DNA of 64,000 bases from JASHUC01 sp963849095 (GTDB lineage: Bacteria; Pseudomonadota; Gammaproteobacteria; Steroidobacterales; Steroidobacteraceae), in the NCBI GenBank assembly GCA_963849095.1, contig CAWKGA010000010.1, positions 1 through 64,000 of the forward strand, written 5' to 3'. Made by a program: the position numbers and the translations under genes. Every line of letters starts with the position of its first letter. Within the stretch, counting starts at the first letter, position 1. Shown here in pieces: positions 24,400-34,351 of the stretch. The notes under the pieces were generated by a model. It saw only the letters and a list, made by a program, of their open reading frames with translations. It was not told where the DNA came from and did not search any database.

Positions 24400-24810
24400 A
24401 TGGCACAAGGAAGGACTCAGGAAGGTCGCACTTCCAATCGCGGATTCGCTTCGATGGATCAGGAGCGCCAGCGCCAGATCGCGAGCATGGGCGGCAAGGC
24501 CGTTCCCGACTCGAAGCGCAGTTTCTCGCAGAACCGGCAGCTCGCCGCGCAGGCTGGACGCAAGGGCGGCCAGAGCGTTCCGGGCGAGAAGCGCAGTTTC
24601 TCGCAGAACCGGCAGCTCGCCGCGCAGGCTGGACGCAAGGGCGGCCAGAGCGTTCCCGACGAGAAGCGCAGTTTCTCGCAGAACCCCGGTCTCGCGGCCG
24701 AAGCGGGCCGCAAAGGCGGTCAGGCGAGCCACGCCGGAGGCTCGGAAGGGGGTCCCGGAGCCCCCGGGGAGCGCTCCGTGACGCGCCAGGCGGCCGGCAC
24801 GGAGCACTGA
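24400..24810 (+). CDS. KGG-repeat general stress protein
   Basis: 136 residues from the ATG with CGAGGAG upstream. Hydrophilic and low complexity, with repeated GRKGGQ words preceded by FSQNRQLAAQA. Three tandem 25-residue units (75 bp each) start at 24514, 24589 and 24664; the first two are almost identical at DNA level and the third has diverged. The KGG motif family includes GsiB/Con-10-like stress and desiccation proteins. The upstream frame to 24280 was rejected for lack of a site. Confidence 0.85.
   Translation: MAQGRTQEGRTSNRGFASMDQERQRQIASMGGKAVPDSKRSFSQNRQLAAQAGRKGGQSVPGEKRSFSQNRQLAAQAGRKGGQSVPDEKRSFSQNPGLAAEAGRKGGQASHAGGSEGGPGAPGERSVTRQAAGTEH
24514..24738 (+). repeat. 75-bp tandem repeat inside the KGG gene
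   Basis: Units at 24514-24588 and 24589-24663 are nearly identical; 24664-24738 is a degenerate third copy. The period is a multiple of three, so changes in copy number keep the reading frame. Confidence 0.85.
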
Positions 24811-24910
24811 CCGCCGCCGCCGCCGGGCGGCAAGGGGAACCGCCTTCACCGATCGGGCGTTACCGAGCACATGGACGGTCTCGGCCCGACCCCGGGTGGA
24901 GGAGGGTGCA

Positions 24911-25135
24911 GTGTCGGCAGACAAACGCGCGTCGAATCGCGGCTTTGCATCGATGGACGGGGAGAAGCAGCGACGTATCGCGAGCAAGGGCGGCCGCAGC
25001 GTGCCCAACGAGAAGCGCAGCTTTTCCCTCGATCGGCGGCTCGCCGCCGAAGCGGGACGCAAGGGCGGCCAGGCGAGCCGCGCCAGCGCGCGCAAGCGCG
25101 CGGGCACCACGACCTCCGGGGCGGACTCCCGATAG
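24911..25135 (+). CDS. Second KGG-repeat stress protein
   Basis: 74 residues from GTG with GGAGGAGG upstream. SADKRASNRGFASMDGEKQR, then RIASKGGRSVPNEKRSFSLD and RRLAAEAGRKGGQASRASAR. It is a shorter paralogue of the gene 100 bases upstream (shared NRGFASMD and EKRSFS words) and probably arose by duplication. Basic, hydrophilic and likely disordered. Confidence 0.8.
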   Translation: MSADKRASNRGFASMDGEKQRRIASKGGRSVPNEKRSFSLDRRLAAEAGRKGGQASRASARKRAGTTTSGADSR

Positions 25136-25211
25136 TGCAAAGTTTGCCCCGGCCGCTGCAGAAGTTTCATCGTGCGGGCCAGACGCCCGCGGGGCCGAAG
25201 CTTCCTTGGTC

Positions 25212-26531
25212 TTAAGCCTGGCTGTTTGCCAGGGTCTGATTGAGCAGCTGACTCAACGCCTCAGGGTCGACGGGCTTCACCAGATGCCGGTCGAAGCCTG
25301 CTTGGCGGCCGCGTTCCCTGTCCTCCTCCTGGCCCCATCCGGTCAAGGCGAACAGCAGCATCGTGCTCGCCCACGGCTGCTCCCGTAAGCGGCGCGCCGC
25401 CTCGTAACCGTCGAGCTTCGGCATGCCGATGTCGAGCAGCACGAGCTGGGGCCTGAATTCCTCGGCGACCCGGAGAGCTTCGAGGCCGTCGCTCGCCGTC
25501 CGCACGTCATGCCCGTCCATGCCCAGCATGAGCGCGAGGCTCTGCGCGGCATCGTAATTGTCGTCCGCCACGAGGATGCGCGCGCGCGGCGAGCCGTCGG
25601 CGATCTTGCCTGCCGAGGGCAGAGGGCGGGTCTCCCCGGCAGCGGCCCGCAACAGTCCGAGCCGGACGCGGAACGAGCTGCCCCTCCCGGGGCCGGCACT
25701 CCAGGCGCTCACGGATCCGCCGTGCAGCTCCACCAGGCGCTTGACGAGGGTGAGTCCCACGCCGAGGCCATCGTGGGGGGAAGGCTGGGGGCGCTCGACC
25801 TGGGTGAACAATTCGAAGATGCTCTCGAGCATGTCCGCTTGGATGCCGATGCCCTGATCCGTCACCGTGATCACGACGTGATTTCCCTCGCGAACGGCGC
25901 TGATGCTGATGCTGGCCCAGGCGTCGCTGTACTTGGCGCCGTTGTTGAGCAGGTTCGCGAACACCTGCGCGAGCCGCGTCGTGTCCGCCTCGACCAGCAA
26001 CGGTTCCGGCGGCAGTTCGATCGTGACGTGCTGCTGCTTGCTCTCGAGAAGCGGCCGGTTGATCTCGACGGCGATCTGCACGACCGTCTTCAAGTCGACC
26101 CGCTCCTTTCTCAGCTCGAGCTTTCCGCGCGTGATGCGCGAGACATCCACCAGATCGTCGATGAGCCGTACGAGGTGCTTGAGCTGCCGCTCGATGATGG
26201 CACGCGCCGCTGACGTCGTGGCCTCGTCGCCTTCCGCCATGCGCATGATTTGCACGGCGCTGCGGATGGGGGCGAGGGGGTTGCGCAGCTCGTGCGCGAG
26301 GGTTGCGAGGAACTCATCCTTGCGGCGGTCGGCGTCTTGCAGCGCGCCGTGCGCGCGGTCACGCTCGTTCGCCGCGGCTTGCAAGGCCTGCCGGGCCTGG
26401 TCTCGCTCCGCAAGAGCGTGCGCGAGTGATGCTTCGAGCGCCATTTCTCGAGTGACGGGGGCCGGCCTGCCGCACGTCCTCGTCCCGCTGCCGCCGGCCG
26501 AGTGGAGATTCTTCTCTCCCGAACCCGTCAT
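25212..26531 (-). CDS. Hybrid sensor histidine kinase with receiver domain
   Basis: 439 residues, cytoplasmic, no membrane segment. An N-terminal coiled coil (EASLAHALAERDQARQALQA) leads to the HisKA box DEFLATLAHELRNPLAPIRS. The HATPase domain follows (N box FANLLNNGAKYS, G1 VTDQGIGI, G2 DGLGVGLTLVKRLV). A C-terminal receiver domain has ARILVADDNYDAAQS, the phospho-acceptor Asp in LVLLDIGMP and the switch Lys in HLVKPVDPE. The signal is unknown because no PAS or GAF domain is present. Divergent from the next kinase gene. Confidence 0.92.
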   Translation of the reverse strand: MTGSGEKNLHSAGGSGTRTCGRPAPVTREMALEASLAHALAERDQARQALQAAANERDRAHGALQDADRRKDEFLATLAHELRNPLAPIRSAVQIMRMAEGDEATTSAARAIIERQLKHLVRLIDDLVDVSRITRGKLELRKERVDLKTVVQIAVEINRPLLESKQQHVTIELPPEPLLVEADTTRLAQVFANLLNNGAKYSDAWASISISAVREGNHVVITVTDQGIGIQADMLESIFELFTQVERPQPSPHDGLGVGLTLVKRLVELHGGSVSAWSAGPGRGSSFRVRLGLLRAAAGETRPLPSAGKIADGSPRARILVADDNYDAAQSLALMLGMDGHDVRTASDGLEALRVAEEFRPQLVLLDIGMPKLDGYEAARRLREQPWASTMLLFALTGWGQEEDRERGRQAGFDRHLVKPVDPEALSQLLNQTLANSQA

Positions 26532-26675
26532 CTCCCTCTGCTCCCCCCATTCAGCACGCTATCCTCGCCGGGCAGCAAGAAACGGGCCGGCCGCACCAAC
26601 CCCTCACGCCCGCTGCGCGGTAACATCCCCACCCTCGGCCGTCCGTCCGGCCGTCCATCCGGGCCGCTTCTCGCC

Positions 26676-27722
26676 ATGCTTGCCGTCGTACAACACCTGG
26701 AGCGCAAGTCGCGCGCGTTTTTCATCCTGGTGAGCCTCGAGTTTCTCGCCCTGGTCGGCATCGCGGACTTTCTGACCGGCTTCAATCTCTCCTTCTCCTT
26801 CTTCTACCTGGTCGATATCGGGTTCGCAGCCTGGTTCGTGGGCAAGTCCTTCGGGCTCCTCGTCGCGGCGCTGAGCATCGTCATCTCCGCAGCCGGAGAT
26901 TGGGCCGCCGGGGCGCACTACTCGACCTGGTTCATTCCCGTATGGAATGGACTCGTCCTCATCATGGTCTACGTCATTGCGGTGTGGCTCGTCGGCCACG
27001 TCCGCGAGGCTCAGCGGGAGCTCGAACGCAAGGTCGAGCAGCGCACCCATGCGCTCACGAGTCAGATCAGCGAACGAGAGCGGCTCGAGACGGAGATTCT
27101 CGAGATCAGCGAGCGCGAGCAGCGGCGGATCGGCCACGATCTGCACGACGGGCTCTGCCAGCATTTGACGGCGACGGCGATGGCCGGGCAGGTGCTCGGC
27201 CAGAAACTCGCCGCGCGCTCGGTGCCCGAATCCGAGGAAGCGGGCGACATCGTGCGGCTGATCGAGGACGGCATCAGCATGACGCGCGACATCGCGCACG
27301 GCATTGCGCCTCTCGAGATGGAATCGGAAGGCCTGGTCACGGCGTTGCGCGGTCTCGCGGCGAATGTCTCGAGGATGTCCAAGGTCGCCTGCTCGCTCGA
27401 ATGCGAGTCGCCGCCGCCGATCGACGATGCGGCCGCAGCGACGCACCTTTACCGCATCGCGCAGGAGGCGGTGAACAATGCTCTGCGCCACGGCCGGCCG
27501 AGACAGATCGTCATGAGCCTGAGCCGGGTGAAGGACGCGGCGGAGCTCACAATCGAGGATGACGGTGCGGGACTGCGGGAGGACTGGCAGAGCGGCCGGG
27601 GGCTCGGGACGCGCATCATGCGCCACCGCGCGAGAATGCTCGGCGGCACGCTGTCGATCGAGCCGAATCCCACCGGCGGCACCTTCGTGACCTGCGCATT
27701 TCCGCTCGCCGTCGCGGTGTGA
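26676..27722 (+). CDS. Membrane sensor histidine kinase, NarX/DesK class
   Basis: 348 residues from MLAVVQHLERKSRAFFIL. About four membrane helices form the sensor (to residue ~110), followed by a coiled coil (REAQRELERKVEQRTHALTS). The HisKA_3 box is SEREQRRIGHDLHDGLCQHL and the HATPase part reads YRIAQEAVNNALRHGRPRQI, EDDGAGL. These kinases pair with LuxR-type regulators, and one starts 11 bases downstream. A longer upstream frame was rejected because it overlaps the divergent promoter region. Confidence 0.9.
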   Translation: MLAVVQHLERKSRAFFILVSLEFLALVGIADFLTGFNLSFSFFYLVDIGFAAWFVGKSFGLLVAALSIVISAAGDWAAGAHYSTWFIPVWNGLVLIMVYVIAVWLVGHVREAQRELERKVEQRTHALTSQISERERLETEILEISEREQRRIGHDLHDGLCQHLTATAMAGQVLGQKLAARSVPESEEAGDIVRLIEDGISMTRDIAHGIAPLEMESEGLVTALRGLAANVSRMSKVACSLECESPPPIDDAAAATHLYRIAQEAVNNALRHGRPRQIVMSLSRVKDAAELTIEDDGAGLREDWQSGRGLGTRIMRHRARMLGGTLSIEPNPTGGTFVTCAFPLAVAV

Positions 27723-27733
27723 GGCTCGCCCCG

Positions 27734-28399
27734 ATGGCACACGAAGCACGCAAGCAAGGCATCTTCCTGGTCGACGATCATCCGCTGGTCTGCGAGTGGC
27801 TGACGCAGCTCATCAACCAGCAGCCGGACCTGCTCGTCTGCGGCGAGGCGGACAGCGCGCAGGCGGCGCTGGCGGCAATCGGGGCGGTGCACGCGGACCT
27901 CGCCATCGTCGACTTGAGTCTCAAGGATTCCGCCGGGCTCGACCTCATCAAGTCCCTCGCGAGACAGCATCCCGCGCTTCCCGTGCTGGTGCTGTCCATG
28001 CACGACGAATCACTGTATGTCGAGCGAGTATTTCGCGCCGGAGCGCGCGGCTACGTCAACAAGCGTGAAAGCGCACAGCGAGTGGTCGAGGCGGTGCGGC
28101 GCGTGCTCGGTGGCAAGCTGTACGTAAGCGAGAAGGCCGCCGAGATCCTGGCCGGCCAGACGGTGCGCGGCCGCGGGGCGGGCCGCCCGGCCATCGAGAG
28201 CTTGAGCGACCGTGAGCTCGAGGTTTTCGAGAAGCTTGGGCAAGGCATCGGTACGCGACAGATCGCAGAGGATTTCTCCGTCAGCATCAAAACAGTCCAG
28301 GCGTATTGCGCGCGGATCAAGGAGAAGCTCAACGTCGGCAGCGCCACGGAGCTGTTGCGCGAAGCGGTGCGCTGGCACGACTCGAAGCTCACCCGATAA
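27734..28399 (+). CDS. LuxR/NarL-family response regulator
   Basis: 221 residues from the ATG (a GTG at 27719 overlapping the kinase stop is the alternative start). Receiver domain: GIFLVDDHPLVCEWLTQLIN, phospho-acceptor in LAIVDLSLKD, LVLSMHDE, ARGYVNKRES. C-terminal HTH: ESLSDRELEVFEKLGQGIGT, ISVKTVQ-like SVSIKTVQAYCARIKEKLNV. Forms a two-component pair with the preceding kinase. Confidence 0.93.
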   Translation: MAHEARKQGIFLVDDHPLVCEWLTQLINQQPDLLVCGEADSAQAALAAIGAVHADLAIVDLSLKDSAGLDLIKSLARQHPALPVLVLSMHDESLYVERVFRAGARGYVNKRESAQRVVEAVRRVLGGKLYVSEKAAEILAGQTVRGRGAGRPAIESLSDRELEVFEKLGQGIGTRQIAEDFSVSIKTVQAYCARIKEKLNVGSATELLREAVRWHDSKLTR

Positions 28400-28435
28400 G
28401 ACGCGCGGGTGAGCCGAGCTACGCTGCAAGTTGTC

Positions 28436-28473
28436 GGGCCTGACCTGACATAAAACCTGGGCCGGACCTGACA
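28436..28473. repeat. Pair of 15-bp direct repeats upstream of the efflux operon
   Basis: GGGCCTGACCTGACA (28436-28450) and GGGCCGGACCTGACA (28459-28473) differ by one base and are 23 bp apart, about two helical turns. They lie between the response regulator and the RND adaptor gene, a natural place for an activator or repressor to bind. Confidence 0.5.
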
Positions 28474-28508
28474 GACGAGACTCATCGCTCCTGCCACCTT
28501 GGCGGGCT

Positions 28509-29516
28509 ATGACTCGTTTTCCCTTTTCCTACCGAAGGTTGAGCATTTCCGCAGCGGTGATGACCGCGCTTCTTGCGTGCACTGCCGGTCTTTCCGGGTG
28601 TGCTCGCACGTCCGAGGGTGCTCCTTCGCCGCCGCCGGCCGCAGCCCCCAGTGCGGCGGTGCCGCCATCGGTCGAATTGTCGCCGGACCAGGTGGACACG
28701 ATTCGGGTTGCCCCGGCTGGGATGCACAGCTTTCCCGTCGAGAAGGCGGAGCTCGGCGGCGTCGCCTTTACCGAGGACCCCGCCATCGTGCAGGGCGAGT
28801 CCACTCTGCTCGGCGCAGCGGCGACGCTCGAGCTGACCCGCAAGGAGCTGCGTCGCGCCCAATCGCTTTACGGCACCGAGGGCGTTTCGGAGCGAGAGCT
28901 CGAGCAGGCGACCTCGGACGAGCAGACGGCAGACGCCGCGCTCGCCGCGGCGCGGATCGCGCTCCACGCCCTCGGCAAGAGTGACGCTCAGATCGATCGG
29001 ATGCTCGCGACAGGCAAGATCGACGCGCCGCGCGCCCCGCTGGGCGGCACGCAATGGGTCGAGGCCAATGTTTTCGAGTCCGCCATCTCTGACGTTCACC
29101 TGCGCCAGCCGGTCCGGGTCACCGTCCCGGCCTATCCGGACCAGGTTTTCACGGGCTCGGTCTACAGGATCTACGCGACGGTGGATCCGAACCTACACCG
29201 GCAGACCGTCCGGTGCGAAGTCGCCGATCCGAAGCATGAGCTGAGTCCCGGCATGCTCGCCGCCATCACGATCGAGCTGCGTCCGCCGGTCCAAGCCCTT
29301 TCCATCCCCGCCAACGGCGTGGTTCGCGAGGGTGACGGAACCTTGACGACCTGGGTGACGACGGATCGCCAACACTTCACGCAGCGAGTCATCACAACGG
29401 GACTGCGGGAAGACGGTGAGGTGCAAGTCCTCTCGGGTCTGCAGCCCGGCGAGCTCGTGGTGAGCGACGGAGCCATCTTCCTCGACAACATGGTCAATGC
29501 GGTGCCGAGCGACTGA
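28509..29516 (+). CDS. RND efflux periplasmic adaptor lacking the lipoyl motif halves
   Basis: 335 residues. Lipoprotein-type signal peptide (LLACTAGLSGCARTSEG). The alpha-hairpin (LELTRKELRRAQSLYGTEGV, SERELEQATSDEQTADAALA) and beta-barrel (VEANVFESAISDVHLRQPVR, ATVDPNLHRQTVRCEVADPK) of CusB/CzcB-type adaptors are clear, as is the membrane-proximal part (IPANGVVREGDGTLTTWVTT). Both segments that normally form the barrel-sandwich (lipoyl) domain, before and after the hairpin, are absent: FTEDP runs straight into AIVQGESTLL, and APRAPLGG into TQWVEAN. Operon with pump and outer-membrane factor. Confidence 0.88.
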   Translation: MTRFPFSYRRLSISAAVMTALLACTAGLSGCARTSEGAPSPPPAAAPSAAVPPSVELSPDQVDTIRVAPAGMHSFPVEKAELGGVAFTEDPAIVQGESTLLGAAATLELTRKELRRAQSLYGTEGVSERELEQATSDEQTADAALAAARIALHALGKSDAQIDRMLATGKIDAPRAPLGGTQWVEANVFESAISDVHLRQPVRVTVPAYPDQVFTGSVYRIYATVDPNLHRQTVRCEVADPKHELSPGMLAAITIELRPPVQALSIPANGVVREGDGTLTTWVTTDRQHFTQRVITTGLREDGEVQVLSGLQPGELVVSDGAIFLDNMVNAVPSD

Positions 29517-29534
29517 CCCGCCCGGCCGACCCAC

Positions 29535-32500
29535 ATGCTGGACTCCGTCATTTCCTTCTGCCTGAGTCGCCGGGCGATCGTCGTCTTCGGGCTGCTGCTC
29601 TTTGCCGGTGCGGGCGTTTTCGCCTTCCGAGCGCTCGACATCGAGGCCTATCCCAACCCCTCCCCGGTGGTGCTCGAGATCACCGCGCAGTCTCCCGGCC
29701 TCTCGGCGCTCGAGATGGAGCGCTACTACACCATCCCGATCGAGAACGGCCTGTACACGGTCCCCGGGATCGACGTGATCCGCTCGACCTCCTTCTACGG
29801 CCTGTCGTTCGTGCGCGTGGTCTTCAAATACGGCGTCGATTACGACTTTGCCTATGCCCAGACCGTGATCGCGTTGCAGCAGAACGTCAATCTGCCGAAC
29901 GGCGTCACGGCCAACGTGCAGCAGAACAGCGGCACGGGCGAGATCTTGCGTTATGAGGTGGTCGGACCGCGGCATTTCGGGATCGCGAATCTGCGCACCG
30001 TGCAGGACTGGATCGTCCGGCGGCGCCTGCTGCAGATACATGGCATCGTCGCGGTCAACAGCTGGGGCGGTCCGACCAAAGAGTTCGACGTCGGGGTGGA
30101 TCCGCGCAAGCTGCGCTCGTACGGGCTCACCGTGCCGCAGATCATCACCGCGCTCGGGAACGCGAACATCAACGTCGGGGCGCGCGACATCACCATCGGC
30201 CAGCAGTCGGTCAACATCCGCGGCATCGGTCTCATCGACGACGGCGGTGATGAGAACCTCGATCAGGGCTACAAGGTGAGCGACATCGAGAACGTCGTGC
30301 TGGCGCAGCAGAACGGTCTGCCGGTGCTCATCAAGGATGTCGCGACCGCGAAGGTCGGCGATCGGCCGCGGCTCGGCATCGCGGGTCGCGACAAGGACGA
30401 CGACATCGCCTTCGGCATCGTGGTGCTGGGCCGGACGTTTCAGACCGGACGCGTGCTGCCTCAGGTGCAGGCGGTGATCGACAAGATGAATCACGACGGG
30501 AGTCTGCCCTCCGGCGTGAAGGTGGTGCCGTTCTACGACCGCGGCCAGCTGGTCGGACTCACCACTCACACGGTGATGCACAATCTCGTGTTCGGGTGCC
30601 TGCTCGTCTTCCTCATCCAGTGGATCTTCCTGGGCGATCTGCGCAGCGCTCTCATCGTCGGGCTCACGATTCCATTCGCGCTGCTCCTTGCGGTGATCAT
30701 CCTCGTGGTGCGCGGGGAGAGCGCGAACCTCCTCTCCCTGGGAGCGGTCGACTTCGGCATCATCGTCGACTCGGCGGTGATCGTGATGGAGAACATCTTC
30801 CGGAACCTGCAGCGGCCGCGCGAGGAGCGCCAAAGCCTTCTCGACCGGCTGGCCGCGGGCGCCTGGGGCAGGGACCCGACGCGCGCGGGAGAGTCGTCCG
30901 CGCCGGTGCGCGGCTGGACTCAACGGCTGCGGCTCATCCTCGTCAGCGTCATGCAGGTCGACCGCGCAGTGCTCTTCTCGGTGCTCATCATCGTGGCGGC
31001 CTTCGTGCCGCTCTTCACCATGCAGGGCGTGGAGGGCGCGATCTTCGGGCCCATGGCGCGCACCTACGCCTACGCGCTCACCGGCGCGCTCATCGCGACA
31101 TTCACCGTGACGCCGGTGCTCGCCTCGCTCTTCCTCCCGGCGCAGGTGAAGGAGACGACCATCGTCCGCGGGCTGCATCGCGGATACGACTCGGCGCTGC
31201 GCTTCTCGCTGGCTCACCGCGCGCTCGTGATCGGGGTGGGCATGTTATTTCTCGCCGTGGCGGCATTCTGCTGGACTCGGCTCGGGAGCGAGTTCCTGCC
31301 GCATCTCGACGAGGGAAACCTGTGGATCCGTGCGGAGCTGCCGATCACGCTGTCGCTGGAGGACGGCACGGCGCCGACGCGCAAGATGCGACAGATCCTC
31401 ATGCAATTTCCGGAAGTGGTGACGGTCGTTTCGCAACATGGCCGCCCGGACGATGGCAGCGATGCCTCGCCGTTCTCCAACGTCGAGCTCGACGTGCCGC
31501 CTGAAGCCCCCGAGTGAGTGGCCGCGGGATCTGACCAAGGACGAGCTCATCAATCAGATCCTCGCGAAGTTTGAGGCCGCCCTCCCGGGCGTCTCGTTCA
31601 ACTTCTCGCAGTACATCCAGGACAACATCGAGGAGGCCATGTCGGGCGTCAAGGGCGAGAACTCCGTGAAGATCATCGGGCCGAGCCTCGAGACGCTGAC
31701 GACTCTCGCAGGAAAGGTTCGCGATCAAATGGCGCAGGTGCGCGGGATCACCGACCTCGGCGTTTTCCCCGTTCTCGGCCAACCGGATCTCGACATCCGG
31801 ATCAATCGCGCCGAGGCCGCACGCTATGGCCTCAACACCGGCGATGTGAACACGGTCATCCAGGCGGCGCTCGGGGGCACTGTGGCGACCGAGGTGCTCG
31901 AGGGCGACCGGCAGTTCGATCTCGTCCTGCGCTACCAGCAAGCCTATCGAGATAGCATCGAGAAGATCCGCAATCTGGAGGTGGCTTATCAGACGAGCAA
32001 CGATACGTTGGGCTACGTGCCGCTCAAGGACCTCGCGAGCATCGAGCTCACGACCGGCGCATCGTGGATCTATCACGAGGGCGGGGAGCGGTTCATCCCC
32101 GTCAAGTTCAGCGTCCGGGGTCGGGATCTCGGTGGAGCCGTGTCGGACGCGCAGGCACGGATCGGGAGCCACGTGCGGCTGCCGCCTGGCTACCGGATGG
32201 AGTGGTCGGGTGAGTATGGAGAGCTTAAGGACGCGCAGCGGCGCCTCGAGGTGATCATCCCGGTGAGCCTGGTGCTCATCCTCGGGCTTCTCTACAGCCT
32301 CTTCAACTCCATCAAGGAGTGTCTGCTCTCCCTGACCGGGATTCCGTTTGCGGTGGCGGGCGGAGTGCTCGGGCTTTATCTGACCGGACGCGACTTCAGC
32401 ATATCCGCCGCCATCGGCTTCATTTCTCTGTTCGGCGTCTCGGTCATGATCGGCATTCTGCTCCTCAGCCATTACAACCGGGCGAGACGGCGGGGCTTGC

Positions 32501-32760
32501 CGCCGGCGGAGTCGATGTTCGAGGCGGCATCAAGCCTCATGCGGCCGCTCCTCATGATGAGCCTTGCCGCCGGCATCGGGTTGCTGCCTGCGGCAGTCTC
32601 GACTGGCATCGGCAGCGAGGTGCAGCGGCCGCTTGCCACGGTCGTGGTGGGAGGCATGCTCTTCGGCTCCGTCATGCTGCTCCTCGTGGTGCCAGTGCTG
32701 ACGATGGTACTGCTCGGGGAGGGCCAAGGCCGGCCCGACGAGCCTGCACGGGGGTCGTAA
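29535..32760 (+). CDS. CusA/CzcA-family RND efflux pump (frameshifted)
   Basis: About 1,074 residues once one extra C near 31494-31502 is removed; the frame then reads through SNVELDVPLKPPSEWPRDLT. N-terminal transmembrane helix, YPNPSPVVLEITAQSPGLSA, the TM4 signature GAVDFGIIVDSAVIVMENIF of the heavy-metal (HME) RND subfamily, and the second membrane block LILGLLYSLFNSIKECLLSL. It exports cations or other substrates by proton antiport across the envelope with the adaptor upstream and the OMF downstream. Substrate cannot be fixed from sequence; Cu/Ag or Zn/Co/Ni are typical. Confidence 0.88.
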
Positions 32761-32763
32761 GGC

Positions 32764-34278
32764 ATGCTGAGGGTTCGGCTCGCATTGTTGTGTGTCATCG
32801 CCCTCGCGGCGCTGCCGCTCGTTGCCGGCTGCGTCGTCGGGCCGCATTACCAGCGTCCGGCGACACCACCCGCGAGCGGCTACGCGCCGAGGCTTCTACC
32901 GCGGACGACGGCCTCGGTGCCTGGACCGGAGGGCGCCGCTCAGACCTTCAGCACCGCACGCTCCATATCCGCGCAGTGGTGGACGCTGTTTCGTTCGCCG
33001 GCGCTCAACCAGCTGATCGAGACCGCCTTCGCCGCAAATCCCACGATCGACGCGACGGTTGCGGCCCTGAAGGAAGCGCAGGAGAACGTCTACGCCCAGC
33101 GCGGATATTTCTATCCGACGGTGCAGGCAAGCTACCAGGGCGAGCGCACCAAGCTCTCGGGCAACACGGCGACCTCGAGCGCTCCGGGCGTCCAGGGCAA
33201 TGGCGAGAACATCGCGCCGTCGGGGCCCGCGCAGCCGGTCACCTACAACTTCCACACTGCCCAGGTGACGGTCGGCTTCGTACCGGATGTGTTCGGCGCG
33301 AATCGCCGCGAGGTCGAGTCGTTGCAGGCTCAGACGGATGCGGCGCGCTTCCAGCTCGAAGCCGCCTATGTGACGCTGGCCTCCAACGTGGTCGCTGCGG
33401 CGCTGCAGGAGGCGTCGACCCGCGCGCAGATCGCCGCGGTGCAGACGATCATCGACGCCAATGAGCGTTCGCTTCAGATCCTGCGCAATCAGCGTCGCCT
33501 GGGGTATGCGGCACGGCTCGACGTCGCGCAGCAGGAGCTGGCGCTCGCTCAGGCGCAAGCGCTGCTGCCACCGCTCGCGCGCCAGCTCGAGCAGACCCGG
33601 GACCTCATTCGTGTGCTCGCCGGGAACGCGCCGGACCACGACGTGCCGGAGACGTTCACGCTCGCTGCGCTGCACTTGCCTGAGCAGCTGCCCCTCTCTC
33701 TGCCCTCGCAGCTCATCGAACAGCGCCCGGACGTCCGGGCCGCGGAGGAGCAAGTCCGTTCGGCGAGTGCCCTCGTGGGAGTGGCCGTCGCGAATCGCCT
33801 GCCGCAGTTCTCCCTCACAGCCGCGCTCGGCGGCCAGGCGACCAAGATCACGCAGATGTTCGAGAGCGCCGGTACCTTCTGGGACGTGATCGGCAGCGCC
33901 TCGCAGCCGCTCTTCGACGCCGGCACGCTGCGCCACCGGCAGCGTGCGGCGGAGCAAGCCCTGGCGCAGGCGACCGCGCAGTACCGCAGCACCGTGCTCA
34001 CCGCCTTCCAGAACGTAGCCGACACCCTGCATGCGCTGTACTCGGATGCCGACGCCCTGAAATCGGCGGTGGCGGTAGAGCAGGCCGCCAAAGTCACCCT
34101 GGATATCTCGCACAGGCAGTTCCAGACCGGCTACGCCAACGGGCTTGCGGTTCTCACCGCACAGCAGGCGTATCAGCAGGCGGTCATCGCACGAGTGCAG
34201 GCGCAAGGAGCGCGGCTCGGGGACACAGCGGCACTGTTCCAGGCGCTCGGGGGCGGGTGGTGGAATCGAAGCGAGTGA
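32764..34278 (+). CDS. Outer-membrane efflux factor, NodT family
   Basis: 504 residues. Lipoprotein signal (LAALPLVAGCVVGPHYQRPA); the VGPHYQRP start of the mature protein is typical of NodT/OprM-type factors. Two TolC-like repeats: AQWWTLFRSPALNQLIETAF, LRNQRRLGYAARLDVAQQEL, then QLIEQRPDVRAAEEQVRSAS and HRQFQTGYANGLAVLTAQQA. It forms the trimeric channel for the RND pump three bases upstream. Confidence 0.93.
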   Translation: MLRVRLALLCVIALAALPLVAGCVVGPHYQRPATPPASGYAPRLLPRTTASVPGPEGAAQTFSTARSISAQWWTLFRSPALNQLIETAFAANPTIDATVAALKEAQENVYAQRGYFYPTVQASYQGERTKLSGNTATSSAPGVQGNGENIAPSGPAQPVTYNFHTAQVTVGFVPDVFGANRREVESLQAQTDAARFQLEAAYVTLASNVVAAALQEASTRAQIAAVQTIIDANERSLQILRNQRRLGYAARLDVAQQELALAQAQALLPPLARQLEQTRDLIRVLAGNAPDHDVPETFTLAALHLPEQLPLSLPSQLIEQRPDVRAAEEQVRSASALVGVAVANRLPQFSLTAALGGQATKITQMFESAGTFWDVIGSASQPLFDAGTLRHRQRAAEQALAQATAQYRSTVLTAFQNVADTLHALYSDADALKSAVAVEQAAKVTLDISHRQFQTGYANGLAVLTAQQAYQQAVIARVQAQGARLGDTAALFQALGGGWWNRSE

Positions 34279-34351
34279 CCGTTCTCGCCTACGCTCGCGC
34301 GGCCGCTTAAGATACGCGCTCCTCAAGTACGCGGCCGGATGCGGGGGACAA

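Noticed and set aside
24514..24738. CRISPR-like repeat array
   Set aside because: The repeats are contiguous, in frame and encode a protein; there are no spacers. No CRISPR array was seen elsewhere in the window.
29193..31217. 674-codon minus-strand frame opposite the RND genes
   Set aside because: Same reason: mirror of the membrane pump in GC-rich DNA.
31490..31505. Programmed ribosomal frameshift in the RND pump and similar genes
   Set aside because: No slippery heptamer, downstream pseudoknot or conserved arrangement is visible, and unrelated genes show the same one-base insertion, so error is simpler.
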